A stretch of 64,000 nucleotides of DNA from Phlebopus portentosus (lineage: Eukaryota; Basidiomycota; Agaricomycetes; Boletales; Boletinellaceae): contig JAYXKI010000008.1 of the NCBI GenBank assembly GCA_037892935.1, positions 186,001 to 250,000 of the forward strand, written 5' to 3'. The position numbers and the translations under genes are program-made. How positions within the stretch are numbered: position 1 is the stretch's first letter; each line of letters starts with the position of its first letter. This document shows positions 34,301 through 46,881 of this stretch, piece after piece. The notes under the pieces were generated by a model that did no database searches, had not been told where the DNA came from, and saw only the letters and a list, made by a program, of their open reading frames with translations.

Positions 34301-37287
34301 CTTGAAACCAATGCAGTAAAATGGTAAATCATCCGCACTCTTTCCATTGCTACCCTTTTCATCACTGCCTCCAAACGGATTCTGGCCGTTGAACATATTC
34401 GACTCTTCCGCAAGGATCTTGGTGTCCTTCACGAAGTTATCCCATTCAATCGGATGCAACTGCTTGAGGTACTCGAGTAGAGTGACGCGCGTATGCTGGT
34501 CCTCTTCCTTAATAATCTCACGCAAAGAGAGTAATATCTTTTCCGAATAATGCGGCGTCAGAACAGTGAACGTCGGCATTGCATCAACGGGTAGGGCTTC
34601 GGGAATGTTTGTCATAAGCGATTGTGAGAAGAACGAGATACGGCGTTCAGCCTCACTCCCCGAAGGGAAGAATTCTCCCCTGAATCCACGGTCGCTCTGG
34701 CTCAGGAAGAACGCTGGTGCACGCAGAGCCCTTCTGTCGCCCTCCCCATCCGTTGCAACCTGGTGGTATAGCAGCTTCTGCACATGATTGATCGACAACA
34801 GATGCTCCCGATACATCGAAATGATAATCGCATTCCAGATCTGACTGACCAGTACCTTCGGCTTGTATTTGACCTCCATCTCCGAAGTAGCAAGTAGTTT
34901 GGAGTAGATACGCTTAGGGAGCCGCGTGAAGATCTCGCGCCACGGAGTCCATATCGAAAGACCAAGTATGAAAGCACGTCCAATGCTGAATACAGTACTC
35001 CAAATAATGTACCAAAGGAACGTGTCGAGGAAGAAAAGAACGAGATCCATGATATACATTATCGTCAACGTGAAGGCCGCCTGATTCGAGCAAAGCGCAG
35101 CCCCAAAGAACTTATCATCGCAACCTTGGATCTTCATGCCCACCATGACTGAGATTGGATCACGGAAGCTCGAGGTCAGGAAGAAATAACTTTCCGTGAA
35201 CTTGCATCCAAAGATCAATATCCAGAGCAAAAATGAGCCCAGTCGCGCATTACGAGTAAGCGAGGGATAGCTGGCTGTAAACGTCTGGCTCGCGAGATAT
35301 TTGCGCGATTTACTAGCAACACGATCCCCGAACATGCGACCGGATGGCATGATGCTGAACAGCAATGTCGCGACAACCGAAATGAAGAACTGGACGATGC
35401 CAATGATGAGCGGAACGTTACTTGACGCGCCTGGGTCATCAGCGATGGCAACGTAAAAGGTTGGTCCGGCCGTGAGCGCAAGAGTGATGAACAAAAATAG
35501 CAGGCGACGCGTAAGGTGTGAGGTATTATTCCACGTCGTCGGTATATAAGTGAATTCCGCGAGGGTAGCCAAGATCATAATGACAGTTGACACCGCGCCG
35601 CCAAGGGCCACGGCAGACCAGGTCATCGCTGCAGTCGGGCTCTGTTCGCCGCTGTGCGTGTACACCGCTTTGGAGTTATATGCCGTGTAGTACCAATACA
35701 AAGAAATATGGACGACCCATATCCGATTGAAGTTGACCAGGAGGTGGAAAAAAGAGCGCCTTTCATAGTACGTCTTGAAGAACACCCTATTCCAGTCTAT
35801 CCTATCGAATTTCATGAAGCGATGCGCGGGTGCAACATCAACGAGACGCGTCTATTATTATATGCATCGCGGTTAGTGACCATTTAACAAAGAACGAGTG
35901 GATATACCTTATCGGTAAGAACAATCCGCGCAATCCCCTCCGGATACCAAAATAACTGGTTTATGTCGTCATAACCAATGATCTGGTCGTGGTCCCTTTC
36001 ACGCCTAATGTAGCGCCCATCTATGAGTTCGTATCCTTGGTCCCTAATGAAACGGTACAATGGCTTGATTACGGCACGCAAATACAGACCTTCCGGAACT
36101 GGTTGATCACGATTTTGGCACTCAGACGACCGATAATAGTCATCTGCGCACTTGAAGATGAAGCACATCGCCTCCGGACAGAAGCGTACTTGAGCAGCTT
36201 CTCCCCAAATAAGGAGATACAGAGCAATTTGACGCAGACGGTCGTACTGGGACATGTTATGCATGGCCTGGCGCCACCGGTCGAGGGCCGCATTAAGCGA
36301 CTTCTCTGATGACCCGCGACTATGTGGAGGCTTCTTTTTGATAGACTTAGACGCCAGTCGTTGTAGGCCAGGGTTCTGCGACTGCCCCACAGCGTCATCC
36401 AGGTCAAGCTGGGCGGCAAAGTACCACTTCCGGTAATTCGCGTGCCAACCCCCAACATAGTCCGCGTGCAGGGTAAGGAGCGCTTGGTCGGGAGGCATAC
36501 GAGATGCCCGACTGTCGAGTTGCTGCATTAGGAAGTCGAACATATTCCGCATCGAGTCACGTTGGAAGCCGAATTTATTCGCAAGGTCAAGAAAAACGTC
36601 CTCAATCTCTTCCTTCGAGAGAGGAATACTTCGCTCTCGACTCCATGCTGGGTATTGTTCACGGATGGCACCGCCAGAGATAGCACCAAAATCACCCGAC
36701 AGAGTTGGGGTGTCCGACATACCCATACGCGACCCCGGCATGAGCGACTCCGCGGACGGTTCATAACGGTGCCCATATACATCGATTTCCGAGTCGGTAT
36801 CACCGTCTTGGCGTGGATGTGCTATGACAAAATTAAATAGTCAGTAAAATGCGTGAGAAAAATGATTAGTAGCATAGGCAGAGAAATCAACAATCCTGCT
36901 GAGCGAGAGACCAGCGCTTAACGGAACACAATGAATGTACGGTATCATGCGCAGCAAACGGCCGCAATGTAATTCAAAAACGCTCAAGCCGCCAACCGAT
37001 AACAGATTGAGAATTCCGTCCAACCTCCGACAGACGAATCCGTTGCGAAAGAAAACTGAGTGTGGCAACTCACAATAGTCATGGTCATAGTATGGGTTTT
37101 GCGAGTCAAGATCTGACATGTAGGTATTCCTTCTCGACGGATAATCACCAACATCGCTTTCGGATTCGTAATATCCCTGGCCATCGTGGTGAATGAAGGG
37201 ATTTGGAGGAGGGATCTGGGGCGCGACGCGTGGATCGCCCGTGTACGCAGAGTCGGGGGCGCGCGGCCCACCGGGTCTCCCAGTCAT
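31319..37287 (-). CDS. FKS1: 1,3-beta-glucan synthase catalytic subunit
   Basis: A large multi-pass plasma-membrane glycosyltransferase (GT48) making beta-1,3-glucan from UDP-glucose, of about 1,780 residues. The cytosolic N terminus begins [20 protein letters not shown]; the FKS1 domain shows [20 protein letters not shown]; membrane segments flank the large catalytic loop with [73 protein letters not shown] and [20 protein letters not shown]. Hot-spot 1 reads FLTSSFRDP and hot-spot 2 reads DWIKRCIYS. The last junction (ATTGCTCTGC|gtacgt..tatag|CCGTGG) gives [20 protein letters not shown] then stop at 31319. The first exon ends NPYYDHDY and joins [14 protein letters not shown]. Confidence 0.96.
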
Positions 37288-39524
37288 CGCTTTCTAGTGC
37301 AAACCGTAAGCTGTACAAGAATTGGAAATTACAGTGTTTCAGCGACGTAAAGAGCACGGACGAGGCTGGCAAGCAAGGAATAGGAACCAAGGCAAGAAAA
37401 GAGAGGTCGACGACAAGAACACTCTATCTAAGTGAGCGCTGGTCACGACGTCGAGCCCTTCGACAGTGTATCGACTGCCAAACTGGTTGTCGCAATGCGT
37501 CGTTAACGAGAACGACGAGGAAGAGGAAGATGGGGAAGGATGGTGGTGGGAGAGCAGCTAAGGGAGGGCAAGCAAGCGGCGAACGCATGCCCGCACGTAT
37601 CGCATCATGGGAATTCCCGCCCAATTAGGCAAGTGTGGAGTATCATAACTTAATTCTTTTTCTTTTTCTGGCCATGTCCCTCTTTTTTCTCCTGGGTTTC
37701 CAACCTTGCCTCTTTTCTCCATATGTTGTCTCCGAATATCATTGCAGCAATGCAGCGTATCAGTGTCAGCCGCGCACCACCATCTGTCCTCATTTCTATC
37801 GGCTTTCTTATCCAAAAAATAAATTTGAAAAAAAAATGAGTCGGAGCCAAATGACTAATCGATTCTTTGACGTCGTCGACACCGAACAGCACATTTTTAA
37901 CCTATTCCCACTCCGTGTCAACAGTGATGGCTACTGCTACCAGCACCGCCAGCACTTGCCCTCGCTGGATTTCTCATCGTCGCGAACATCTTTGAACAGC
38001 ATCAGCATCGCTGTCCTGTCCTGTCCTCTCTGCATCACGTCAGCCGCAGTCACTGAGTAAATTCCCAGAATCGGACATTTTGAAGATGCCAGCAAAGCGG
38101 TGGCGAGCGGATAAGAAGTAGCCGAGAGGACTTCTTCCCGCAACCCCTAACACCGACTCCTCGCCTGCAGGAAGAGGTGTGACGAGACTTCGGAGAATAT
38201 TCGTACCCAATAGGCAGTGCTAAAGTCATTCCATTTCAAATGCTTTTTCTATCATGTTATCTTACCTTACTCATCTTCTGCTCTTCTGAACATCGCAACA
38301 TACTAAACGGGATACTCGATTGCCACATATACATAGGCCACGCTTTGAATAAAAATTCCGAGCCGCCAAGCCACAGACAACGTGGACGAATCTCCAACAA
38401 CAGAAAGACCAAGCTTGCAGCACAAGCATTTCTACTAATCTGAGGTGCCGTAACCTATCGTGACCCGTCATCGTATTAGAGATATCTCTCTTCGAAGACA
38501 TTTTCTTGAACGGTCATTCGGATGCGCTCGATTCTGTAGTCTAATCACTGCGACATTCGGTAGCGAAGGTCTACTTCGCATCAATCTCGCCTCCGCAAGA
38601 AGCGTTTCTTCTACGCAAGATGTTTGTTTCACCATATCTCATTTCCTCACAACCTGGCTTCTCAAACTTCTCTTAAGCAGTGTATAGACGGAGCTTCTAA
38701 ATCCGCAACTACATTCATGGAGGTCCTTGGGTGCTGCGGACGTCTTCGATCTCGATCTCAGATTTCGGACAAAGGAGCTTCGCTCATTTGCTCCACTTTC
38801 GTTCATCACTCCTCTGTGCGGAGGCTAATTCATACAGCACATTTTGGGAATATTCTGATTCCTTCAGCGATCGTAATATGTTATTTTTATAAGTTGGAAT
38901 TACCTAATCAACTAGATAGCGCATATCATCCGCAGGAAGCAAGTATGCAGGTGCGACAGAATCACAAGAGTTTCGACCTGTATATGTTTGAACAACACCT
39001 CTTGGGTTATAATGTCATTCGCCGCTGCCAAGTCTTCACTGTATAGAGGTGTCGTATATACTCTGAAACTCACGGACACTTAGAGCGATCCTCGACCTGA
39101 CGAATTCGTCTCCCACCATTAGGGAAGACTCAAATTCACTTCCTACATTTCGCTAATCCCGCCTTCGTTTACTTGTCATGTACTTCTGTGACTGGATTCA
39201 GTATCCCGCTGATTCTCGTAGTGCGATCGCGTGCTGGTATGAAGACGCCACGAATCCCGTATAAAACGCAGCGGAGCTTTGAGAGTATACTTGACAAGAC
39301 ACCCACAAGGCACCAAACCTTTCGGATTCAGATACCGGGTCCGGCTTTGACAGGCCACAAGATTCGGATACCTATCTCCAGTTCTCGGATTCAATAATAA
39401 GACTTTAGATTTAGATGAAGCCCATTCCATGTTCAATCGTTATTTCGTTCACGTACAAGTACAGCTGTAACTTTACATTTTACATTCATCCTAAACCATT
39501 GCTCCGTACCACCCAAAATAAATA
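37288..39524. other. Intergenic, no gene seen
   Basis: The FKS1 promoter side carries a long 5' flank. Short open frames of 60-140 codons overlap on both strands with no domain or consistent coding signal. Confidence 0.5.
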
Positions 39525-39851
39525 TCAAGGGTGTGCTCGAGCTCTCCTAAAATAGCGACCCCGTCTTCTTGAATGCATCGAAGCTCGCGCATTATTAGCT
39601 GGCACGGTAAGCGCATCCCACGTGTCATGGAACAGTTTGCGCCATCCTTGATGATGCTCGTGGTCTCCGATCTCGACGGGAGAGGGTGACGAGGGTGCTC
39701 TGGTTGGAGGCATAATCTCCGCGTCCACCTGCACCTGAAACTTTGGATCTGCTTCTTCGGCGGATATGGCCCGCGCCACAGACAGCACCAAGCCAGTTAG
39801 AATAGCAAGAACGACAGCGGTACGCGTGAAAAGAGCGAGCGTGGAACGCAT
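39525..39851 (-). CDS. Small secreted protein, unknown function
   Basis: A single open frame of 108 residues with a convincing signal peptide (MRSTLALFTRTAVVLAILTGLVLS then VARA), an acidic middle (EEADPKFQVQVDAEIM), a Pro/Ser stretch (PPTRAPSSPSPVEIGDHEHH), the aromatic phrase WRKLFHDTWDAL, and a basic end (SRRRGRYFRRARAHP). No cysteines occur in the mature part, unlike many effector-type small secreted proteins. I do not recognise a family. A TATAAAT about 160 bp upstream (about 40013) suggests a spliced or long 5' leader. Confidence 0.5.
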   Translation of the reverse strand: MRSTLALFTRTAVVLAILTGLVLSVARAISAEEADPKFQVQVDAEIMPPTRAPSSPSPVEIGDHEHHQGWRKLFHDTWDALTVPANNARASMHSRRRGRYFRRARAHP

Positions 39852-40582
39852 TCGAGCGCTGACGGATATGCTAATTCAAAGGAACGAACGAAAGTATGAT
39901 AAATGCACGGCCGACCTGTAATCTCGATGTCGGGCTTCGCATACGAAGACGAATCAAAGATTCAATAGCTTACCTTGACTAAGGTTGATGAGTGAGGACG
40001 GAAGACCTAGGAGATTTATAGCGACCTGTTCCCCTTAAATATCGGTCCAAGTAAATGCGGCCGTGGCGGTTATGCGCGTAAGGTAGTGATCAGCGTAGCT
40101 CGTGGCGTTGCAGAGTACGACGAAGTATTGACACTTTCAATCGTGTGCTGCTCTACCGGTCAGTCTCTGGTGGACTGGAGAAGATGGTGCAGAGAGAGAA
40201 AGGATAGCTGGAGCAGAAGACCAACAAAGGCACAAAGTTCTGTCCGCTTTTATATTCCGTATAGACTAGCTTTCAACTCAAAGCTCGCTTTTTCGGCACT
40301 CGCTCCGCTTCCGAATTTATATCCGTTCCGTGACCGCAGCAGTCAGCAGTATATAGTGTCGAATCGGGCGGCCACCGTGTCAGTCAGCCCGGAGATTCGC
40401 AAGGGGTGGGAAACCGACCGATGTACCGCGAGAGGCAAGATGAGGTCAAAGCCGCGTCTCTAAGTGAAGCCTGTGAGCCATGATACACAGATTCTGACGG
40501 ACCAAGTCCGAGTGTGCTTTATAAAGTCCTTTATGAGCACACAAAGGCTCAGAAGCGTGTCACCAGCGTGAAACCCACGAGG
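39852..40582. other. Intergenic, no gene seen
   Basis: Promoter side of the small secreted protein; no further gene. Confidence 0.4.
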
Positions 40583-40811
40583 CTAAACGTAGGCATAAAG
40601 CGGAGGTGGCATCATTTCTAGACGTCTCCGTATTCGAGACAGAATCTGATCGCGGTTCCTGGAGCTGCATGAATTGAATAGATAGTGAGAATATGGTTGT
40701 GGTAGGAACACAAGAAAACTTACTATGTAGGAGATAGCTGAGCGTCGTCGTCGCACAACGCGGTAGGCGAACGACCGTTGTAGTTACTGCGAAATTCGTA
40801 AAAGTCTGCAT
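40583..40811 (-). CDS. Possible 56-residue spliced small protein
   Basis: The ATG at 40809-40811 opens MQTFTNFAVTTTVVRLPRC. After CTACATAG|gtaagt a 50-nt class intron with a clean acceptor (ttcatgcag) leads to SSRNRDQILSRIRRRLEMM and PPPLYAYV, stop at 40583. The pattern of a hydrophobic start followed by a basic helix could fit a small mitochondrial membrane protein. There is no homology I recognise, so this stays tentative. Confidence 0.3.
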
Positions 40812-41255
40812 CGTACAATAACCAGGTAATAGACAGGCACCTCATAACTGAGCCAGGTCATGAAAGCCAGTTTCACCAAGAAGAAAAACAAAACACTATC
40901 GTTGCTTAAAATCGATTTTTTTTTTTGGAATTTGAATGCGACCTGAAACACGTGCTTGCTAGCATACGTCTCGGACTTTCCCGAAGTACACTACTTTATT
41001 GACTTGTCATCAGTCCTCATCTCTCAGGCTCAACTCTTGACCTAGCTCCGAAGGAATTCACAGTCTCTCTGTATATCTTGAGGTACCAACTTGAGACAAA
41101 TAACTCTAATATGCCGTCGATAGTCGCTTTTGTACCCAGGCTTTGCGGTTCTTTCCAGACCCGGGTATCCCAAACATCGACGCTCGTTAAGGCTGATTAC
41201 TGATGAATATAAAACAGTACAGCAACAACAACTATTGGCCGCCTGGGAATCAAAT
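40812..41255. other. Intergenic, no gene seen
   Basis: Includes a T9-run near 40917; nothing else. Confidence 0.4.
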
Positions 41256-42379
41256 TTATCCTAACCAGTGTCTTTCGATGAACGCAATGCTTTCCTTCAA
41301 CCAGTCTTCATCATCGACGTGCAAAACGTTATCAAATCCATGTTCGCCACCATGAACGACAAGTCTCAGCGCTTCATCATCGTCTCTTTCTTCTTTCAGA
41401 CCCTTCACCGCCTTGTGTCTTCTGAGAAAGTCAACAAACTTCTCACTTCTCTAGTCCTGCTAGTGGGATCACGCTGTGCTCAGAGCCTTGGAGAAGTAGC
41501 GTAGGAGGCAATATCCAACGGTCGACTATACGATCCTCGGGGTGTATTCTGAGCTTTCCAGAGGAAAGATTATGATCTGGTTCCATCACCTCAAGGATCC
41601 GCCCGCGCTGGACCAGGGAAAACCAAAATCGTGTACGTGGAGAATCGAGGACAATGGGACCATTCGTTACGATCTGTTTTGGGTGACTTCGAAGCTGAGG
41701 CAATAAACTCATCGATGAAGGAATTTGGGAGTTGCGGTACACCGAAGATAGACTTTTCGTAGTCCGTTGTCCAATGCGGAGAGCGAATGCCGATCATTGG
41801 ATAAAGCGGAACGACAGTTCTGATTTTCGGCTCTGAGGCAGGCTTGAAATGCTCAAGTGCGAGCTGCATGGCTAGATATCCTCCTGCACTTTCTCCAGTA
41901 ACCAAAACACGGTTCAAGTCCATGCGTATAGTGGTGCCTACTCCCAGTCCCTTTATTGCGCTACCGAGATTGTGTCCAAGCCATCTCCAGAAATCGCTAA
42001 AATCATCCAAATCATCGAGAATATCACCGGCGGTTGCCTGCGGGAGAAGATGGTGGTCTGGACCGACGATAAATTCATTGTGCTTCAGCGCCAGCTCAAG
42101 GAGCCAGATCGAGAACCATGGAAGATATTCCAGTCACCTGTAGGTTTTCGTCAGACTTCTACTTCTTGTATCTGCACGCACCAAAACTCCTCCGTGGAGA
42201 TGAATCATGATTAGTAATTTCTTGTTCTCTGCAGGCCTCTCAAGGCCATCTTGCACAATCCTTTTCGGGATAAACACATCGGTGAGGATAGGCGTCTCGT
42301 CTATTGTCTTATACGTATGTGTTGAGATTTCAAAGAGGGAAGACCGGTCTTCCGGATCGACTCTGGTCACTTCTGCCAT
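41256..42379 (-). pseudogene. Alpha/beta hydrolase fold-3 (HSL-type esterase) pseudogene
   Basis: Clear family features remain: the oxyanion-hole HGG in IMIHLHGGVLV, ILDDLDDFSDFWRWLG, the nucleophile motif VTGESAGGYLAMQLAL, VVPLYPMIG, and the catalytic His region HGGEHGFDNVL. The frame is broken at least three times: just after the intron near 42138 (VTG then EYLPWFSIWLLELAL in another frame), near 41683 in the AAAA run of cccaaaacag, and at 41438-41451. At the last site a 7-bp tandem duplication splits LAGLEK from KFVDFLRRHKAV. The Asp position of the triad (GSEHSVIP) also lacks its aspartate. The start ATG and C terminus are intact, so decay is fairly recent. Confidence 0.8.
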
Positions 42380-45300
42380 TGATAGATTCAGGAATATCTG
42401 GTATGCCTAGTGCCTTTATTATTCCTCCGATTCCTTTCTCGCATCTTCCTTTTCACCGATCGGTCTGAATAATCATTTCAGCTATGTGTATCAATGCCAC
42501 AGGAACGCCGCGCCAGTTACCTGGTGGTTTAGTGCTTGCCGATAACACATTTGTTGCGCATCAAGCACGTCGATATTTCAACTTCATTCATCCAGGCGTT
42601 TATAAGGCGATGACTAAAGAAGACTTAGATGATTGGCTATGATTTTGCCAGGCTTACTCATGGTTTCTTACCGACAACGTGGACATATTTAGCTAATGAG
42701 CTAATGGGACTGCAGGGGAGTGGATTCGATCGAGTCTCAAAGGAGCAGATTGTATAAGATTGTATACAGAACCGTTTTTTATTCTTGTTTCTGTCTGGTT
42801 TGTCTCGCCACGGGTTTGATGCCCATTAAGGTGGTACCAACACCGCTGGCTAAACTCACGAGAACCGACATATTTGTACGGGGCACGTGAATGTCGATTC
42901 CACAAATCCTACTCAGAATGCTCTAAAACTCTCACTCTACTCTGCTTGACTATTGATTATCTTCTCCGCTACTAGCAATGACTGCCGATATACCTCGTTT
43001 CACTACGCGACCCAACTAACATCACTGGGACCTCGAGACTCTTTGACACATTTACAACTTCAAGGCAGAGTATCCTAAGTATCCGATTCTCATTGTTTCG
43101 CTATGTTCACTGATCGAATATCTTCATATGCTTGCAGTCTTCGGATAGACAAGTAAAACGATCAGCAGAATGCAGAATAGGATGTATCATTCCGAGGGAT
43201 TACAATCCGGCATCGGACACAGCTTCGAGACCTGGATTGATTATGCATGCTCACTTTACCGAAAGACTGCTAACAATAGCTGAGGAAACCATTGCAACCT
43301 ACTGTCTAAAGTATTTTTCTGCTCTATTTCGTACCTGTTTGCGTAGACAACGCCCTAGATGTGACATCGTGCTCGAATTTCTGCCTGACATTCTCAGCGC
43401 ATTGGTTAGCGGCTGACTGTACTGAGCTCCCGACTGCCTCCGTGACAAAGCCTCCATCATCTTTGTCTGTTACTAGAACATGCGTGGATTCGGTCAGAGA
43501 GCAAGTGATGTTCTCGACGCGTGTACCTTACTAAAGATGTGATATTTGCGTCCTTGTTTTCCTTTGTAAATAGTGCACGTGTTATAGCCGTATCTCAAGT
43601 TCAGCACTGATGAGATGGTGCCATCGTTAGCGCCTTACTCACTTTAATGACAAAAACGCTCACAGGTGATGAGTCCCTTGAGTTTTGAAGTCTTGTCGAG
43701 CAATTCGTCATCAATGTCGACTATGTTGCTCTTAGACAGGTGATCTGGTATCTGAGCGGCTCGATTCATTTCACGCTCTGAATTGGTCCGAGGTGTCAAG
43801 GATCCGCTTTTCTGTGCTTATCGAGGATGTTGTTTTGCTCAGCGAGTGCGGTTTGGATCAGTGTACTTATTTGTAACTTTGCAGAGTGCGAGCTTCTAGT
43901 TTGCACGCAATGTGTTGCGATGCCAGGCTGCCGCTGCGCAATGTTTTCAGCGCCCTTTTCTATTCCAGCAGCTGCGAGTTAGGCGATCCAGTCATAAATC
44001 ATCGCCTAATCATGTCCTGTGAACCAAAATCTAGCAAATAACAGCTGTATTATTGCTAAGTGACTTCTGTCCAGTATAGGAATCATTGAGAAACGCTATG
44101 GCCATTCTGTATGACCAGAAGTACCTCCCAGCGATCGTACTCCATAGTCGATCGATTCAACTACTTTGCTGACCAAATACTTATGCTGATTACTTCAGGG
44201 TCAGAGTCGTATCTTAAGCTCATTAAACGATCGCTTTGCATGAAATTCTCCCTTATAAATTGGAACGCTAATATAGCTCTGAATAACATGGCATCATGCA
44301 TCTGGCGCTAACCAAAGCATCAGCTTGTCTTTGAAAACCACAGCATATAGTTTTCCTGGGAAAATGAAGTATGGCAGTGACTTTCCAGGATTCTAGAATC
44401 AGTTTTTTCTTACTTTTATCTGACTGTCCTGGTCATCTCTCACCCGGTGAAGAATCCAGATAACGCAAACAGCGTAAAGACTAGCATACAGAGACACTAG
44501 CACCATCATATATTAATGGGAGTTCCCTATATTGTGTGCATCACAAAGGCGGATAAGCTGTCGGACCCTCCTTAGACGTCATTGCAAACCGCCATCTAGA
44601 TAGTGCCGGAAAGATTCCTTTTCAGATGCAACTTATTTGTGTGAGCGTAATCATTACTCTCCGAGGCAGTTGAATTGGGATTATAACCGCAGAAGAATTT
44701 TAATCCTAGACGAAACGAAGTCCGCCCTTTCGATGTGGGAGAAAATAGCGTAGAAATCCAGACATTACAGCTCGTAATCAGGATTTATGTTTAATGTTCT
44801 TTTTGCATTCTTGGACAGCCGCTGAAAGTAATGTACGAATGGCTTCTGTGACCTGTCGTTGTTTTCCTTTTCCACTACTAAAGAACGGACAGAGCGGGTT
44901 AGTGGGGAAAGATAGAATCAAAAGCGGATAGCTTACCGTAGATATGATGCTGCAATCCGTGCTTGCCTACGTATATCTTACATGCATTAAGTCCATATCT
45001 TTCACCCAGCACCGACGAGGTGACGTCCAATCCGATTTGAAGGTCGAATACTCACCGTCGATGAGTGGTTTCAGCGGCGAATCGCTGCCAGTCCTGTCAA
45101 GATCCATTAGATCTCTGTCGGTCAGATTTTCCGGTAGTCGGTGCGGCATATTGCGATCCGAATGAATGTCAAGCCGTTTAAGCGGTAGGAAATGGCTTGG
45201 TGCTTGCAGGAGATGTAGGATGAACGCTGTTTCCCTGAGCTACAAGCGTTTATAGCATCGCAGAGAACGCCATCATCGACTCTGCGAGCGCAATGGAACA

Positions 45301-46247
45301 TACGAACACTATGTTGCAACTTTGGCTATGCTATCATGTTCTTTATGACATAACCACGCTGATGGATTCCCATCGCAAGGAAAGCGGGTGCATGCAACAG
45401 AACAGATAACTTGTGGTGCCTGATAAAAGCTATAGGAAATCAATCAGCGATCTGTGATTCTCAAGAGGACAAGAGTCTCCAAATTTTACTTACCAACAAG
45501 AAACGTGATGGGTTCCGTGGGTAAAACGGAAATGGCGCACTGATCGGTTCGGAGTCTGTAATACTACCCCGATACTTTGCGATTCTGCTAAGTTCCTGTC
45601 ACCGCTCCACACCGCAAAGTGAAAATGGAGCTGCAGACAGACCGGTCACGGGATGGATGATCGGTCAGGTTTAGAGTCTACTATGGGTTCTCAATTTCAT
45701 AGGTGATCAGATTAGCAATCGCGCGTCTGAAGGTGATATATAAAAGTCATTGAAACCGAACGAAGTCATTGAACGGAGCGTACCAGTCTATGTTTCTTCG
45801 GTTTTTCATCATAACATGTCGCCGCTCGGCAAATCACAAGACGGACGAAGCAAGCCAGAAGAATCTGCAATAGAGCGAAAATTGCAAGCTGTGACCCCTG
45901 AAGATCCGGGCCAAAGGTTGATGCACTATCATTCACATCACAGATGTATTTTGCGATTGAAAAGTGGCATTGCTCTATCTTTCGCTGCCGAGCCTGTACG
46001 TGAGTGGACCGCGGAGCGAATTGGAATATTTCCGACGAGCGAAAGCTTTAACTCGAGGAGTTAAAAAAGTGACAAACTCAAGCAATATAGATAAAGATGA
46101 GAATAAGAAGGAACACCCGATTGATTCACGGATAAAAAAATCTGAGGCATGAAATAACATGTAGATGCATAGCTTCATAAGCTCCGTGTGATATACATGT
46201 CGAGAATTTTACGGATAGAAGAAAGCGTCAACGAAGCCGCTCCAGGC
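42380..46247. other. Long gene-poor stretch
   Basis: About 3.9 kb with only short unsupported open frames. A 53-codon frame at 42483-42644 (+) looks mildly coding (PGGLVLADNTFVAHQARRYF) but is too short to assign. No transposase, reverse transcriptase, long terminal repeat or inverted repeat is evident. Confidence 0.4.
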
Positions 46248-46881
46248 TCAGAACTAATAGCGCAGTCAGTCGATACGCCTTATCAAAAATCAGAGACAGA
46301 TCACTCACTCGCAACGCCTGGAAGAACCACTTATTCTTTCCACTCGTGTACCTCTCCTCAAGTAACTTCTTTACTGTCTTCTTCGCGTCTTCGCGTTGCG
46401 ACGGCTCCTTGAAAGTTTCTGCAGAGACGACACCCTTCAGTCCCTCCAGTTCAAGGGTGTATCGAGTCGGGAAGAGGTGCGAGTAGTTAACAGCCTAAAT
46501 CCCAGCGCAAAACTCAAATCCCGCGCAACGAAGAGATGCCAAATGGAATGCACCTTGATGAATGGCTTGACTTTACTCCTCTTCTCCAACCTCTTTGCAC
46601 CCATGCGTCTGGTAACTTTGCGCGGGTAGCGCTCGACTCCAGCAACGATAGCATGTGGATATGGTCGTTCTTTGGTTCCCTCATCGTTCTGTTTGATGAC
46701 GACGACCTTCTTGCCAGCCTGGCGGCCTTGGAGCACAATTGCGATCTAGCATCCATCCTTATCAGCACGATGTCCTCCCACCACCAAAGTGTTCAGTATA
46801 CCTTTCCAGGCTTGTAGACTACGCGACTGCGATGTCAATAAACTTTCAATTTCTGATGATAATGTACATACTTTTGACCAT
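46248..46881 (-). CDS. RPL27: 60S ribosomal protein eL27
   Basis: A cytosolic large-subunit ribosomal protein. Reading the exons: [113 protein letters not shown] and [13 protein letters not shown]. Introns interrupt after MVK (10 nt of coding sequence in exon 1), after PGK, after KPFIK and after ALR. The final coding exon is only TTC TGA (46248-46253), preceded by ctattag. Intron-rich 5' ends with a tiny first exon are typical of basidiomycete ribosomal genes. Confidence 0.93.

Noticed and set aside
42483..42644. 53-codon frame with PGGLVLADNT, reminiscent of a class-3 O-methyltransferase strand
   Set aside because: Too short, no neighbouring methyltransferase motifs in any frame.
42380..46247. 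Gene-poor stretch as a decayed transposon
   Set aside because: I found no terminal repeats, transposase or reverse-transcriptase motifs by eye; composition alone is not evidence.
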